From Xanthomonas bonasiae (lineage in GTDB: Bacteria; Pseudomonadota; Gammaproteobacteria; Xanthomonadales; Xanthomonadaceae), in contig NZ_JAFIWB010000001.1 of the NCBI RefSeq assembly GCF_017163705.1, positions 434,001-498,000 of the forward strand: a DNA stretch of 64,000 nucleotides, written 5' to 3'. Positions 1-9,523 of the stretch are shown one piece after another. The first letter of the stretch is position 1; each line of letters opens with the position of its first letter. Below the pieces are notes generated by a model that made no database searches, was not told the DNA's origin, and saw only the letters and a program-made list of their open reading frames with translations. Both the position numbers and the translations under genes were made by a program.

Positions 1-1001
<1,001 letters not shown>

Positions 1002-1096
1002 GGCGATCACGGCAAGTAGGACAGGCCTGCACTTTAGCGCACGCGTCGCCCGGCAAAAACCGATAAAGTCTGAGCATACCCGTCAGGAAATCTCAC
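1002..1096. promoter_or_regulatory. Divergent trpB / LysR-regulator control region
   Basis: These 95 bp separate two divergent start codons and must hold both promoters. LysR-type regulators next to trpB (TrpI in Pseudomonas) classically bind such a region and respond to indoleglycerol phosphate. The LysR gene has an AGGA ribosome site 9 nt before its ATG. No operator was assigned with confidence. Confidence 0.5.
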
Positions 1097-1999
1097 ATGT
1101 CCAATCTGCGCCGCCTGCCTTCGCTGAACGCCCTGCGCGCGTTCGAGGCCGCCGCGCGGCTGCGCAGCGTCGGCGGCGCGGCGGCCGAACTGCACGTCAC
1201 CCACGGCGCGGTCAGCCGCCAGATCCGGCTGCTGGAGGAGGAACTGGGGCTGGCGCTGCTGCAGCGCGAGGGCCGCGGCATCCGCCCGACCGCGGCCGGC
1301 GAGCGGCTGCGCGACGCGGCCGGCGGCGCCTTCGCCCAGTTGCAGGACGCGGTGGCGGAACTGCGCCGGCCGGCACGGCCCAGCGCCCTGGTGCTCGGCT
1401 GCCCGGGCAGCATCCTGGCGCGCTGGATGATTCCGCGACTGCAGGCGCTGCAGCGCGACCTGCCCGCGCTGACCCTGCATCTGTCCGCGCACGAAGGCGA
1501 GTTCGGCGCCGACCTGGACGGGCTGGACGCGGCGCTGCTGCTCGGCCAGGCGCCATGGCCGGAGAGCTGGCAGGTGTACGTGCTGGCGCCGGAGCGGATC
1601 GGCCCGGTGCTCAGCCCGGCGCTGCCGCAGGCGCAGACGCTGGCGGCCGGCCCGCCCTCGGCGCTGCTGCAGCAACCGCTGCTGCACACCGCCTCGCGCC
1701 CGCAGGCGTGGCCGTCCTGGGCGCAGGCGCATGGCGTGGACCCTGCGGCGCTGCGCTACGGCACCGGTTTCGAACACCTGTACTACCTGCTCGAAGCGGC
1801 GCTGGCCGGCATCGGCGTGGCGATCGCGCCGCAGCCGCTGGTCGCCGACGACCTGGCCAACGGACGCCTGCTGGCGCCGTGGGGCTTCGCCGAGACCGGC
1901 GGCGAGTGGGCGCTGTGCACGCGCCGGGAAACGCAGGACCCGCGGGTGCAGGCATTGGCGCGCTGGCTGGCTGGCGAGTTGCGGCTGTGCGGCGGCTAA
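1097..1999 (+). CDS. LysR-family transcriptional regulator (TrpI/GcvA-like)
   Basis: A 300-residue LysR-type regulator. The N-terminal winged helix-turn-helix covers roughly residues 8-66, with the typical LNALRAFEAAARL and THGAVSRQIRLLEEELG motifs. A type-2 periplasmic-binding-like effector domain follows from about residue 90. HTH wording such as AAAELHVTHGAVS is typical of the GcvA/TrpI/AmpR subgroup. Its position divergent from trpB suggests that it activates the trp genes, as TrpI does in pseudomonads; this is inference from context. The ATG at 1097 follows an AGGA site at good spacing. Confidence 0.88.
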   Translation: MSNLRRLPSLNALRAFEAAARLRSVGGAAAELHVTHGAVSRQIRLLEEELGLALLQREGRGIRPTAAGERLRDAAGGAFAQLQDAVAELRRPARPSALVLGCPGSILARWMIPRLQALQRDLPALTLHLSAHEGEFGADLDGLDAALLLGQAPWPESWQVYVLAPERIGPVLSPALPQAQTLAAGPPSALLQQPLLHTASRPQAWPSWAQAHGVDPAALRYGTGFEHLYYLLEAALAGIGVAIAPQPLVADDLANGRLLAPWGFAETGGEWALCTRRETQDPRVQALARWLAGELRLCGG

Positions 2000-2094
2000 G
2001 CGCTTTCTTTCGCCTGGTTGCCGGCGGCCCGCGTTGCGGAGACGCTACCGGAAACGCGAAGCCGCGACGGCCTAGCGAGCGACGCGTTTTCGGA

Positions 2095-2126
2095 TGTCTG
2101 TCGCGGCTGAAGCCGCTCCTACAGGG
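2095..2126. repeat. REP-like palindromic element, copy 1
   Basis: The core GCGGCT-GA-AGCCGC (2103-2116) forms a 6-bp stem with a 2-nt loop and is followed by CCTAC. The same sequence in reverse orientation occurs at 26281-26304. Elements of this kind are abundant between genes in Xanthomonas and Stenotrophomonas and are usually linked to REP-associated tyrosine transposases. None is encoded here. Confidence 0.75.
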
Positions 2127-2148
2127 GCTCGCCGGCTGGCGAAAGACA

Positions 2149-2169
2149 TCGGCCGCTGTGCGCGGCCGA
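2149..2169 (-). terminator. Hairpin downstream of telA (possible terminator)
   Basis: TCGGCCGC and GCGGCCGA form an 8-bp perfect stem with a 5-nt loop, 10 nt past the telA stop. In the minus-strand direction it is followed only by a short T-containing stretch (TGTCTTTC), so terminator function is uncertain. Confidence 0.4.
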
Positions 2170-2179
2170 CGCTAGCGCC

Positions 2180-3277
2180 TCAGCCGGCCGGGGTCGGCGC
2201 CGCCAGGCGCTGCTGCAGCTCGTCGCGCAACCGCGCCAGTTCGACCTCGGCCGCACGCCGTTGCTGCATGCCGTCGCGGTGGATCTCGCGCACCTCTTCC
2301 ACCGTGGCGATCAGTTGCTCGTGCACGTGGCGCAGCGTGTCCATGTCGATCACCGCGCGCTGGTTGGCGCGCGCGGTGTCCACCGAGGTCTGCCGCATCA
2401 GTTCTGCGTTGCGCCGCATGATGTCGTTGGTGGCGTCGTCGATGGCGTTGGACAGGGCCGCGGCGTTCTGCTGCTCGCTCAGCGACAGCTGGATCGCGAA
2501 CTGGCGCTTCCACGACGGGATGGTGATGTCGCGCACCGTGTTGAACTTCTCGATCAACTGCAATGCGTTGGCCTGGATCAGGCGGATCATCGGCAGCGCC
2601 TGGTCGGCCGCATGCTGCATCACCTGCAGGTCGCCGACGCGCTTGTCGAGCAGGCGGATGGCGGTGTCGATCTCGGCGCGCTGGCCGCGCGCCTGCGGAT
2701 CGTCCTGCCCCGCCAGCGCCAGATGCTGCTGCTGCAATTCGGCCAGCCGCAGCTTGCCGGCAGCCACGTGCAGGCCCAGCTCGCGGCGTTCGGCCTGCAC
2801 CATCTGGTGCATGCGGTCGAACTCGCCCACGCGCTGGCTCAGATTCGCCTGCTGCGCGCCGACATCGCGCAGCAACTGCTCGATCTGGCGGTTGGTGTCG
2901 CTGAACTTCTGCACCAGCTCGCCCTTGGAGGCGCGCAGCCGGTCGATCAGGCCGCCGATCAGCGGCACCCGCGAGCGTTCGCCGAGCTGGTCCAGCTTCA
3001 GCGCGCGGGCGATCCGCACCACCTCGCCGAGCTTGTCGCCGGTGGCTTCGAGATCGCGGTTGCGCACCTGGTCCAGCAACTGGCTGGAAAACGCGGCGGT
3101 ATGCGCGGCGACCTCGCTGCCGAACAGGTGCAGGCTGCCCGGGGCCAGGTCGCGCAGCCCCTGCGCCAGGGCGACGATCTGCTCGCGGTCGTCGGCCACC
3201 AGGCCCAGGGCCTTGAGCTCGGCCGCGTCGGGCGTGGCCGGCGCAGCCTGCGGCAGCAGCGGATTTTCCTGGGTCAT
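2180..3277 (-). CDS. TelA/KlaA-family toxic anion resistance protein
   Basis: A 365-residue, mostly helical cytoplasmic protein of the TelA family, linked to tellurite and toxic-anion resistance and often found in Ter-type stress clusters. Recognisable family stretches include VPLIGGLIDRLRASKGELVQ, RLLDKRVGDLQVMQ, RLIQANALQLIEKFNTV and ITIPSWKRQF. It has no membrane segment and no nucleotide-binding motif. The start has a strong GGAG Shine-Dalgarno site. It is the last gene of the five-gene minus-strand operon, 47 nt after a shorter TelA-like protein. The biochemical role of TelA is not established; a part in envelope stress is inferred from the flotillin and AAA+ partners upstream. Confidence 0.9.
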   Translation of the reverse strand: MTQENPLLPQAAPATPDAAELKALGLVADDREQIVALAQGLRDLAPGSLHLFGSEVAAHTAAFSSQLLDQVRNRDLEATGDKLGEVVRIARALKLDQLGERSRVPLIGGLIDRLRASKGELVQKFSDTNRQIEQLLRDVGAQQANLSQRVGEFDRMHQMVQAERRELGLHVAAGKLRLAELQQQHLALAGQDDPQARGQRAEIDTAIRLLDKRVGDLQVMQHAADQALPMIRLIQANALQLIEKFNTVRDITIPSWKRQFAIQLSLSEQQNAAALSNAIDDATNDIMRRNAELMRQTSVDTARANQRAVIDMDTLRHVHEQLIATVEEVREIHRDGMQQRRAAEVELARLRDELQQRLAAPTPAG

Positions 3278-3324
3278 CGTGCTTCTCTCCTTCGATAGCG
3301 GGACGCGGCGGCTCGGGCGCAGGC

Positions 3325-4053
3325 TCAGCGCAGTCTAGCCCGCATCGCCTGGACTTCGGCCAGGATGCGCTGCTGCGCCTGCGCGGCGCGGGTGGCGTGG
3401 GCCGCGCCATGCGCCGCCTGCACCGCCGACTCGGCCTGGCGCCATGCCGGCAGCAGCACCTCGCGGATATGCCGATAGCGCTGCAGCAGCTCGTTGCCCT
3501 GCTGTTGCAGCAGGCGCCACTGCGCGGCCTCCAGTTGCCAGGCGGCGGCGACGCGCTGCAGGTGATCGAGACGCCGGCTCCAGGCTTCGGTCAGCTGCGC
3601 AGCACTGGCCGCCGCCGCACCTGCGGCGGCCGCGGCGATCCAGCGTTCGAGCGCGGCGACGCCGGCATCCGCAGCGGCCGCCATCGCGCCATGGTCATCG
3701 AGACGCTGCTGCAGTCCGAGCGCCTGCTGGTCGGCGCGCAGCAGCACCACGCCCATCTGCGAACTCAGGGTCTCGGCCTCGGCCTGCGCTTCCAGGTCGC
3801 GTCCGAGCAGGCGCCCGAGCACGCCGCTGGCGCGGCGGATGCGGTGCGGATCGCGCGCCTGCAGCGCCTGCTGGATGTGCTCCAGCTCGCGGACCAGCGC
3901 AGCGCCGCTATCGGGGGTCGTGTCACGCTGCGCCAGCGCCTGGCCGACGGCCTCCAGCAACGGCGCCGCGTAGCCTGCCGCAGCCTGTGCGTCGCCCATC
4001 TCCAGCGGCGAGGCAGGCGGCTGCGGCAGCGCCGGGACGATGTCCGCGCTCAC
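3325..4053 (-). CDS. Divergent, shortened TelA-like coiled-coil protein
   Basis: A 242-residue, Ala/Gln-rich, helical protein with no signal peptide or membrane segment. It would usually be called hypothetical, but its C-terminal half lines up with the neighbouring TelA. RRLDHLQRVAAAW and RLLQQQGNELLQRY match the TelA blocks around KRVGDLQVMQ and RLIQANALQLIEKF, and IREVLLPAWRQ matches TelA VRDITIPSWKRQ. It is therefore probably a degenerate paralogue of TelA that lacks part of the N-terminal region. Its ATG overlaps the stop of the upstream ATPase gene as ATGA, implying translational coupling. A role as a partner of TelA is inference. Confidence 0.75.
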   Translation of the reverse strand: MSADIVPALPQPPASPLEMGDAQAAAGYAAPLLEAVGQALAQRDTTPDSGAALVRELEHIQQALQARDPHRIRRASGVLGRLLGRDLEAQAEAETLSSQMGVVLLRADQQALGLQQRLDDHGAMAAAADAGVAALERWIAAAAAGAAAASAAQLTEAWSRRLDHLQRVAAAWQLEAAQWRLLQQQGNELLQRYRHIREVLLPAWRQAESAVQAAHGAAHATRAAQAQQRILAEVQAMRARLR

Positions 4054-7000
4054 GCCGGGCCGGGCTCCGGATCGTCGCCGCGCGCGGCCCCGGCTTCGCC
4101 GTAGAAATGCCGCGCCAGCGCTTCGTCGAGTTGGCGTTCGGCCAGCGTGCGCGGACGGCGCTCGCGCGGCGCGACCGCGGACGGCGTCGCCGGCTCGCGC
4201 AGATAGGCGCGGACCGCCTCGGCCAGGCCCGCCAGCGCCTGCCCGGCCTGGGCGTGGCCCTCGTGCGAGCGCGCCAACGCGTCCAGCAAGGGCTGCAGTT
4301 CCGGTGTGGCTGGAGCAACAGGCGGCGGCGCCGAACTGGGTTCGGAAACGGCTGGTGCCGCCGGCGCACGCTCACGCTCGGCCAGCACCTGCTGCAGCAG
4401 CGCCAGCATCTGCTCCCAGCGCTGCTGCGCCGATGCCGGTTCGGCGCGCAGCACCTGCAGGCCGCTGGCGATATCGGCCAGCTGCGCCACCATGCGTCCG
4501 CCGACGTCGGCCTCGTCCGCGCCCATCGCCTTGTTGCGCAGGAAATCGCGCTTGATCTGCTCCCAGCGCGCCAGCTCCTCGGCCCCCATCGTGCCGCGCA
4601 GTTCGGCCAGCTTGAGCAGGTTTTCCTCGGCGCCGCTGGTCAGCAATTGCGCCTCGCCCAGGTAGTGGTCGGAGATCAGCTGCTGCAGCTCGGCCTCGTT
4701 CATCACCGGCGAGATCTTCTCCGCCAGCTTGTTCATGTTGCGGTAGCTGCCCTGCAGCCGGAACGGCGGCTCGCTGCGGTAGCGATCGTCCTGCGCGGCG
4801 CTGGCGATGTACTGCTGGTTGACCCGGTAGACCACGTCGCGCACGCGCAGCATGCGCTGCAGGGTGGCGACGATCTCGTTGATCTCCGCGCCGCTGTAGG
4901 CGTGGCTCAGGGCATTGGTGGACATCTCCTTGCCGCGCGCGCGCTCGACCAGCAGGTACAGATCGGCCAGCTCGCGGGTGGCCAGCGGCGCCAGCACCGG
5001 ATTGGAGGTCAGGCTGTTCTCGATGTAGCTGAGCACGAACGCGTCCTCCATGCCGCCGAGCACGTCGCCCAGGTTGTAGACGTCGGCGCGGTTGGCGAGC
5101 ATGTCCGGAATCTTGAACACCTCGCCGGACTCGGTGTACGGATTGCCGGCCATCACCACGCAGAACTTCTTGCCGCGCATGTCGTAGGTGCGGGTGCGCC
5201 CCTTCCACACGCCCTCGATGCGGCGGGTGCCGTCGCACAGCGAAATGAACTTCTGCAGGAATTCCGGATTGGTGTGCTGGATGTCGTCGACATACAGCAT
5301 GGTGTTGTTGCCCATCTCCAGCGCCAGGTTGAGCTTGAGCAGTTCCTGCCGCGCGGTGGCGTCCGGCGCCTGCGCCGGATCCAGCGAGCGCACCGCATGC
5401 CCCAGCGCCGGACCGTTGATCTTCATGAAGACCAGGCCGAGGCGGCTGGCCACGTATTCCATCAGCGTGGTCTTGCCGTAGCCCGGCGGCGAGATCATCA
5501 GCAACAGGCCCATCAGGTCGCTGCGCTTGTTCTCGCCGACGGTGCCCATCTGCTTGGCCAGGTTGTCGCCGATCACGCCAAGATAGACCTCGTTGATCAG
5601 CTTGTTGCGCACGAACGAGGACAGCGGCCGCGCCTTGAACTCGGACAGGCGCAGCTGCTCGCGTTCGCGCACGATGACCTGTTGGCGCAAGGACTGGTAG
5701 TGGCGGAAGCCCGGCACGAACGTCTGTTCGTGGCGGTGCAGGCGCGCCAGGAAATCGTCGATGGCGATGGTCAGGCGGCCGCCCTCGATGCGCGGATGTT
5801 CGCCGAGCAGGCCATCCACCGTGGTCATCAGCAGCACCTCGCTGTGCTGGCTGCGCAGCCGCGACGCCAGCAGCACGATCGCCACCGCTTCCGGCACGTA
5901 GCCGGAATAGGCGACGAAGCGCGGATCCTGGCATAGGCCCTGCAGCCAGTGGCTGGCCAGGGCCCAGCCGGCGGCGAGCTGGCCGCGCACGCGCTCCAGC
6001 GAGCGCTCGAACTCCTCGCGCAGGCCGGCCTCGCCCAGCCGCGCATGCAAGGCGTCGAGCAGTTCGCGCGCATGGCGGCTGAGCGGGAAGGTCGGCTCGC
6101 CCAGCGCCAGCTCGGCGGCCAGGTAGGCAGCCGCGGCGGCGGCGTGGCCGGCGTCGAACGGCAGCAGGCTGTCGTCGAGGAACCGCTGCAACGCCTGCTG
6201 CATCTCGGCCTGCAGCGCCTGGCGGCCCTCGTCTGCGCCGAACAGGCGGAAGATCGCATCGGCGCCGGCCTGGCGCGCGACCCACGCCGCGACCGCGTCG
6301 TCGCGCTGGCGCTCGGCCCAGAACGCCATCGCCAGCGCGCGCGCGGCCGGCGCATGCACCAGCGTGCCGGCCGCCTGATGCAGCGGCAGCAGCGCCTGCA
6401 GAATGCGCGTGGCGTCGTGGTCGTGGATGCCGCGCTCGTAGCCTTCGCGATAGCGCGGCGCGGCGAAATCGCGCACGCTGCGGGCCAGCGCGTCGGGCGT
6501 GGCCGCCTGTTGCAGCAGGCCAGGCAGGTCGAGTCCGTCGCGGCCGGCCAGCGCGGATTCCAGCAGGCTGCCGGCCAGGTATTCGCCGCGGTACAGGTCC
6601 GGCGATTCCGAATCCAGCGTCACCTGCCAGTAGGCGCGCGTCGCGTCGAGCGCGGCGTCGTGCAGCGGCTCCAGATAGTCGGTGCCGGTGAGGTGCAGGG
6701 CCAGTCCGTCCTCGCGCGGCAACAGGGTCAGATCCAGCGCCTGGGTGTTGACGCTGAAGCGGTGCCGCGGGCCGAGCCGGACCACGTTGCCGCCGGACTC
6801 GAACAGCTCGCTGCGGTCGCGCAAGGCGCGTACCGCCTGGTCGCGCACGCCCTTCAGGCGCGCCTCGACATCGTCGGCCTTGACGCTGTCGCGGTAGCCG
6901 CGCAGGCGTTCGGCCAGTTCGCGCAGCTTGAGGATCAGCGGATCGCCGGCGAAGAAGGCGTTGAGTTCGTCCGCCGTGGCGAAGCGTTCGGTGCGCCTGG

Positions 7001-9395
7001 GCAGCCCGTCGAGGATGCGCGTGGCGGCATCGAGCAGCGAGCGCGCCTTGCGCTGGCGCTCGTCGAGCAGGGCCTGCTTGTGGGTGTCGAAGGCCTCGAT
7101 CAGCTCCTCGCGCTTGCTGAGGATGTCGCCGAGGAACTGCTCGTGCTCGCCGAACTGGCTCTCCAGTTCCTCCAGCTGCAGCAGCAGCCGCGACAGCTGC
7201 TCGTCGGCGCGCTCGGGATCGGTGGACAGGGACAGCGCGCTGGTGATGGCCTGGCCGAACAGCGCGAACTGCGCCGCGAACTGGGCCACGGTCTCGGCCG
7301 AGCCCAGGGTCTTGCGCCGCTGCTGGGCGCGCGCACGCGCCTGGTTGAGCCGCGCATAGACTTCGGACAAGGTTTCGACCACGCGGGTACGTTCGGTGGC
7401 GTCGTCGACCTTGAGCCCGGCCATCAGCTCGGAGAGCAGATCCAGGTCGTTCGACAGCGCCTGCATCGCCTGCAACTGCTCGGACAGCGCGCGCGCGGTG
7501 ACCGCCGCTTGCGCCGCCGCGTCCAGTTCGGCCAGGCGCGCGTTCAACGGCGCCAGCGCGGTCTCGCTGCCGAGGAAGCGGCCGGTGGCCGCACCGACCG
7601 TCTCGTGCGCCTGCTGCAGCGCCGCGCCCATCGCATCGATCGCCGCGGTATCGATGTAACGGTATTCGCGGATCGTCAACAGATGCCCGCGCTGGGCGGC
7701 GATGGCATTGAGCGGCTCGACGAATTCCTGGATGCCGGTCCAGTTCTCCGGCTGCAACCGCGCCAGCAGCGCCTTGTGCGCGGCGACGGCGTCGGCCATC
7801 GCCTGCTCGGACTGCTGGCGGATCGACAGCACCTTCTCGTATTCGTCCAGCACCGCTTCGCCTGTGGCGCTGATGCCGCGCAGCACGCCGCCGAGACCGC
7901 CGCAATGCGCGTCGTCCAGCCAGTGGTGGGCGTCGAACAGGCGCCGCGCGTCCTCGACCAGCAATTCGTAACGCTGCACCGAGACCTCGTCGTGCTCGAT
8001 CGCGCGCGCCAGCCCGAACAGGTTGGAGATGCCGCGCACCAGTTCGGCGTTGCCGATGCGGCCGAGGAAGCTGTTCCCCGGCGCGCGCCTGGCGGCGAAT
8101 TCGTCGCTGCTGAACGGGGTCTGCCAGACCTGCATCGGATGGATCCGGGTCGGTTCGGTGCCTTCGGCATGGAACAGCACCATGCGCCCGTCCTGCAGCA
8201 GCGCATAGCCGTGGCCGAACACCGGGTTCTGCAGCGCGCGGCGAATGGTGTTGTAGACGAACAGCGCCGACTTGCCGCATTCGCGCTCGTAGAAGATGTA
8301 CAGCACGTCCTCGCCGTTGGGCGAGCGGATCGCGCGCTTGAACTGCATGCCGTCCATCGCCGCGTCGAACGCCTTGTGGTCGCCGTTCTGCAGGTAATAG
8401 CCGCCGGGGAAGATGATGCCGTGGTCCTCGGGCAGCTGCACGCAGGCCTGCACGATGGCGTCGTTGCGCACGATGCGGCCGCTGAGCGTGTTGTAGATCA
8501 GCCCGCGCCATTGCGTCTCGCGGTACGGCAGCACCTTGAGCAGGACCAGCGTGCCGACCCGCGCGAAATCGAACTGCGCATCGTCCAGCGACTGGGTCTT
8601 GTCCTCGACCGGCTCGCTGTAGATGCCCTGCCCGGTCTCGGTGTTGTTCTCGACCTTGATGGTCAGGTCGCCGCCGATGGTTTCCACGAACAGGGTGTCG
8701 AGGATGTTCAGGTGCGAGTGGCGGCCGTTCACCGCCATCTCGCGGGTGGCGCGGGTCCATTCGAAATCGAACGGCGGCGGCAGCGCGATGTCGCGCTCGC
8801 CGCGCGCGTCGATGTAGCTCAGCTCGCCGGCGCTGTCGATCGCCCAACGGAACACGCGCACGTCGGCGCTGCGCTCGCCGATCTGGAACGACGCCAGCAG
8901 CTTGCCGCCGATGACGATCAGCTGCAGCAGCCGCGCGTGCTTGTAGTAGGCGTACAGCTCGCCGAAATCGTGCACGAAGCCGGGCTGGCCGAGGAAACTG
9001 CCGGCCAGGTCGATCGGGCTGACGTCGTAGCCGTCGGCGCCCTCGACCAGCCGGTACAGGCCGAACACGTCCTCGATCCGGGTCTGGTTCTTGAGCCCGA
9101 GGAACACGTTGTAGCCGAACAGCAGCATGTCCTGGCCGACCTGCACGATGTCGCGGCCGACGCAATTGTTCTCGGTGCGGATGCGGAAGCGCCCGACCAC
9201 CTCGAGCCGGCTGTCGCCGAATTCCTGCAGCCGCTGCGCGTTGAGCGCCTCGACCGCTTCGTGCAGGCGCGCGCCCTGCTCGACCAGGCGCCGGCGCAGC
9301 ACGTCGTAGGCGCCGCCCTGGGCGACGGCCTGGTCGACCTGGGACGGATTGGCGCCCTCGGGCTGCGGATCGGTCGGGGATTGGGTTGCTGCCAT
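4050..9395 (-). CDS. Giant AAA+ ATPase of the DUF3686 'DNA repair ATPase' type
   Basis: A 1781-residue cytoplasmic protein. The N-terminal half resembles the DUF3686 family, annotated as ATPases involved in DNA repair. The central part is rich in coiled coil. A AAA+ module near residues 1298-1400 has a Walker A motif (SPPGYGKTT), a Walker B motif (MLYVDDIQH), and a sensor-like MAGNPYTESGEVF. The C-terminus is a low-complexity Ala/Pro tail. The ATG at 9395 was chosen because a GGAG site precedes it; the frame stays open to 9473, but that extension crosses a GC hairpin. Substrate and function are unknown. The link to yqiJ/yqiK and telA suggests membrane stress remodelling rather than classical DNA repair (inference). 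Confidence 0.85.
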   Translation of the reverse strand: MAATQSPTDPQPEGANPSQVDQAVAQGGAYDVLRRRLVEQGARLHEAVEALNAQRLQEFGDSRLEVVGRFRIRTENNCVGRDIVQVGQDMLLFGYNVFLGLKNQTRIEDVFGLYRLVEGADGYDVSPIDLAGSFLGQPGFVHDFGELYAYYKHARLLQLIVIGGKLLASFQIGERSADVRVFRWAIDSAGELSYIDARGERDIALPPPFDFEWTRATREMAVNGRHSHLNILDTLFVETIGGDLTIKVENNTETGQGIYSEPVEDKTQSLDDAQFDFARVGTLVLLKVLPYRETQWRGLIYNTLSGRIVRNDAIVQACVQLPEDHGIIFPGGYYLQNGDHKAFDAAMDGMQFKRAIRSPNGEDVLYIFYERECGKSALFVYNTIRRALQNPVFGHGYALLQDGRMVLFHAEGTEPTRIHPMQVWQTPFSSDEFAARRAPGNSFLGRIGNAELVRGISNLFGLARAIEHDEVSVQRYELLVEDARRLFDAHHWLDDAHCGGLGGVLRGISATGEAVLDEYEKVLSIRQQSEQAMADAVAAHKALLARLQPENWTGIQEFVEPLNAIAAQRGHLLTIREYRYIDTAAIDAMGAALQQAHETVGAATGRFLGSETALAPLNARLAELDAAAQAAVTARALSEQLQAMQALSNDLDLLSELMAGLKVDDATERTRVVETLSEVYARLNQARARAQQRRKTLGSAETVAQFAAQFALFGQAITSALSLSTDPERADEQLSRLLLQLEELESQFGEHEQFLGDILSKREELIEAFDTHKQALLDERQRKARSLLDAATRILDGLPRRTERFATADELNAFFAGDPLILKLRELAERLRGYRDSVKADDVEARLKGVRDQAVRALRDRSELFESGGNVVRLGPRHRFSVNTQALDLTLLPREDGLALHLTGTDYLEPLHDAALDATRAYWQVTLDSESPDLYRGEYLAGSLLESALAGRDGLDLPGLLQQAATPDALARSVRDFAAPRYREGYERGIHDHDATRILQALLPLHQAAGTLVHAPAARALAMAFWAERQRDDAVAAWVARQAGADAIFRLFGADEGRQALQAEMQQALQRFLDDSLLPFDAGHAAAAAAYLAAELALGEPTFPLSRHARELLDALHARLGEAGLREEFERSLERVRGQLAAGWALASHWLQGLCQDPRFVAYSGYVPEAVAIVLLASRLRSQHSEVLLMTTVDGLLGEHPRIEGGRLTIAIDDFLARLHRHEQTFVPGFRHYQSLRQQVIVREREQLRLSEFKARPLSSFVRNKLINEVYLGVIGDNLAKQMGTVGENKRSDLMGLLLMISPPGYGKTTLMEYVASRLGLVFMKINGPALGHAVRSLDPAQAPDATARQELLKLNLALEMGNNTMLYVDDIQHTNPEFLQKFISLCDGTRRIEGVWKGRTRTYDMRGKKFCVVMAGNPYTESGEVFKIPDMLANRADVYNLGDVLGGMEDAFVLSYIENSLTSNPVLAPLATRELADLYLLVERARGKEMSTNALSHAYSGAEINEIVATLQRMLRVRDVVYRVNQQYIASAAQDDRYRSEPPFRLQGSYRNMNKLAEKISPVMNEAELQQLISDHYLGEAQLLTSGAEENLLKLAELRGTMGAEELARWEQIKRDFLRNKAMGADEADVGGRMVAQLADIASGLQVLRAEPASAQQRWEQMLALLQQVLAERERAPAAPAVSEPSSAPPPVAPATPELQPLLDALARSHEGHAQAGQALAGLAEAVRAYLREPATPSAVAPRERRPRTLAERQLDEALARHFYGEAGAARGDDPEPGPA

Positions 9396-9424
9396 CGTCA
9401 ACGGCTCCTGCCGGCTTGCATACG

Positions 9425-9450
9425 GCCGGCGCGCGTCGCCGCGCGCCGGC
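9425..9450 (-). other. Strong hairpin between yqiK and the ATPase gene
   Basis: GCCGGCGCGCG (9425-9435) and CGCGCGCCGGC (9440-9450) pair perfectly over 11 bp with a TCGC loop. It lies 30 nt upstream of the ATPase start codon on the transcript and has no T-run. It could be an RNA-processing site, a partial terminator or a translation-control structure. Confidence 0.6.
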
Positions 9451-9490
9451 TTCTCAACGGGGTCCGGCGGCACGCGGCCGCCGGCGGGCC

Positions 9491-9508
9491 GATCCGCGCG
9501 CGCGGATC
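9491..9508. other. Perfect 18-bp palindrome just after yqiK
   Basis: GATCCGCGCGCGCGGATC is fully self-complementary and begins 15 nt past the yqiK stop in transcript direction. Together with the hairpin at 9425-9450 it fills the 128-nt gap between yqiK and the ATPase gene, the only long gap in this operon. Confidence 0.6.
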
Positions 9509-9523
9509 AGCCCAGCTCCAGGA

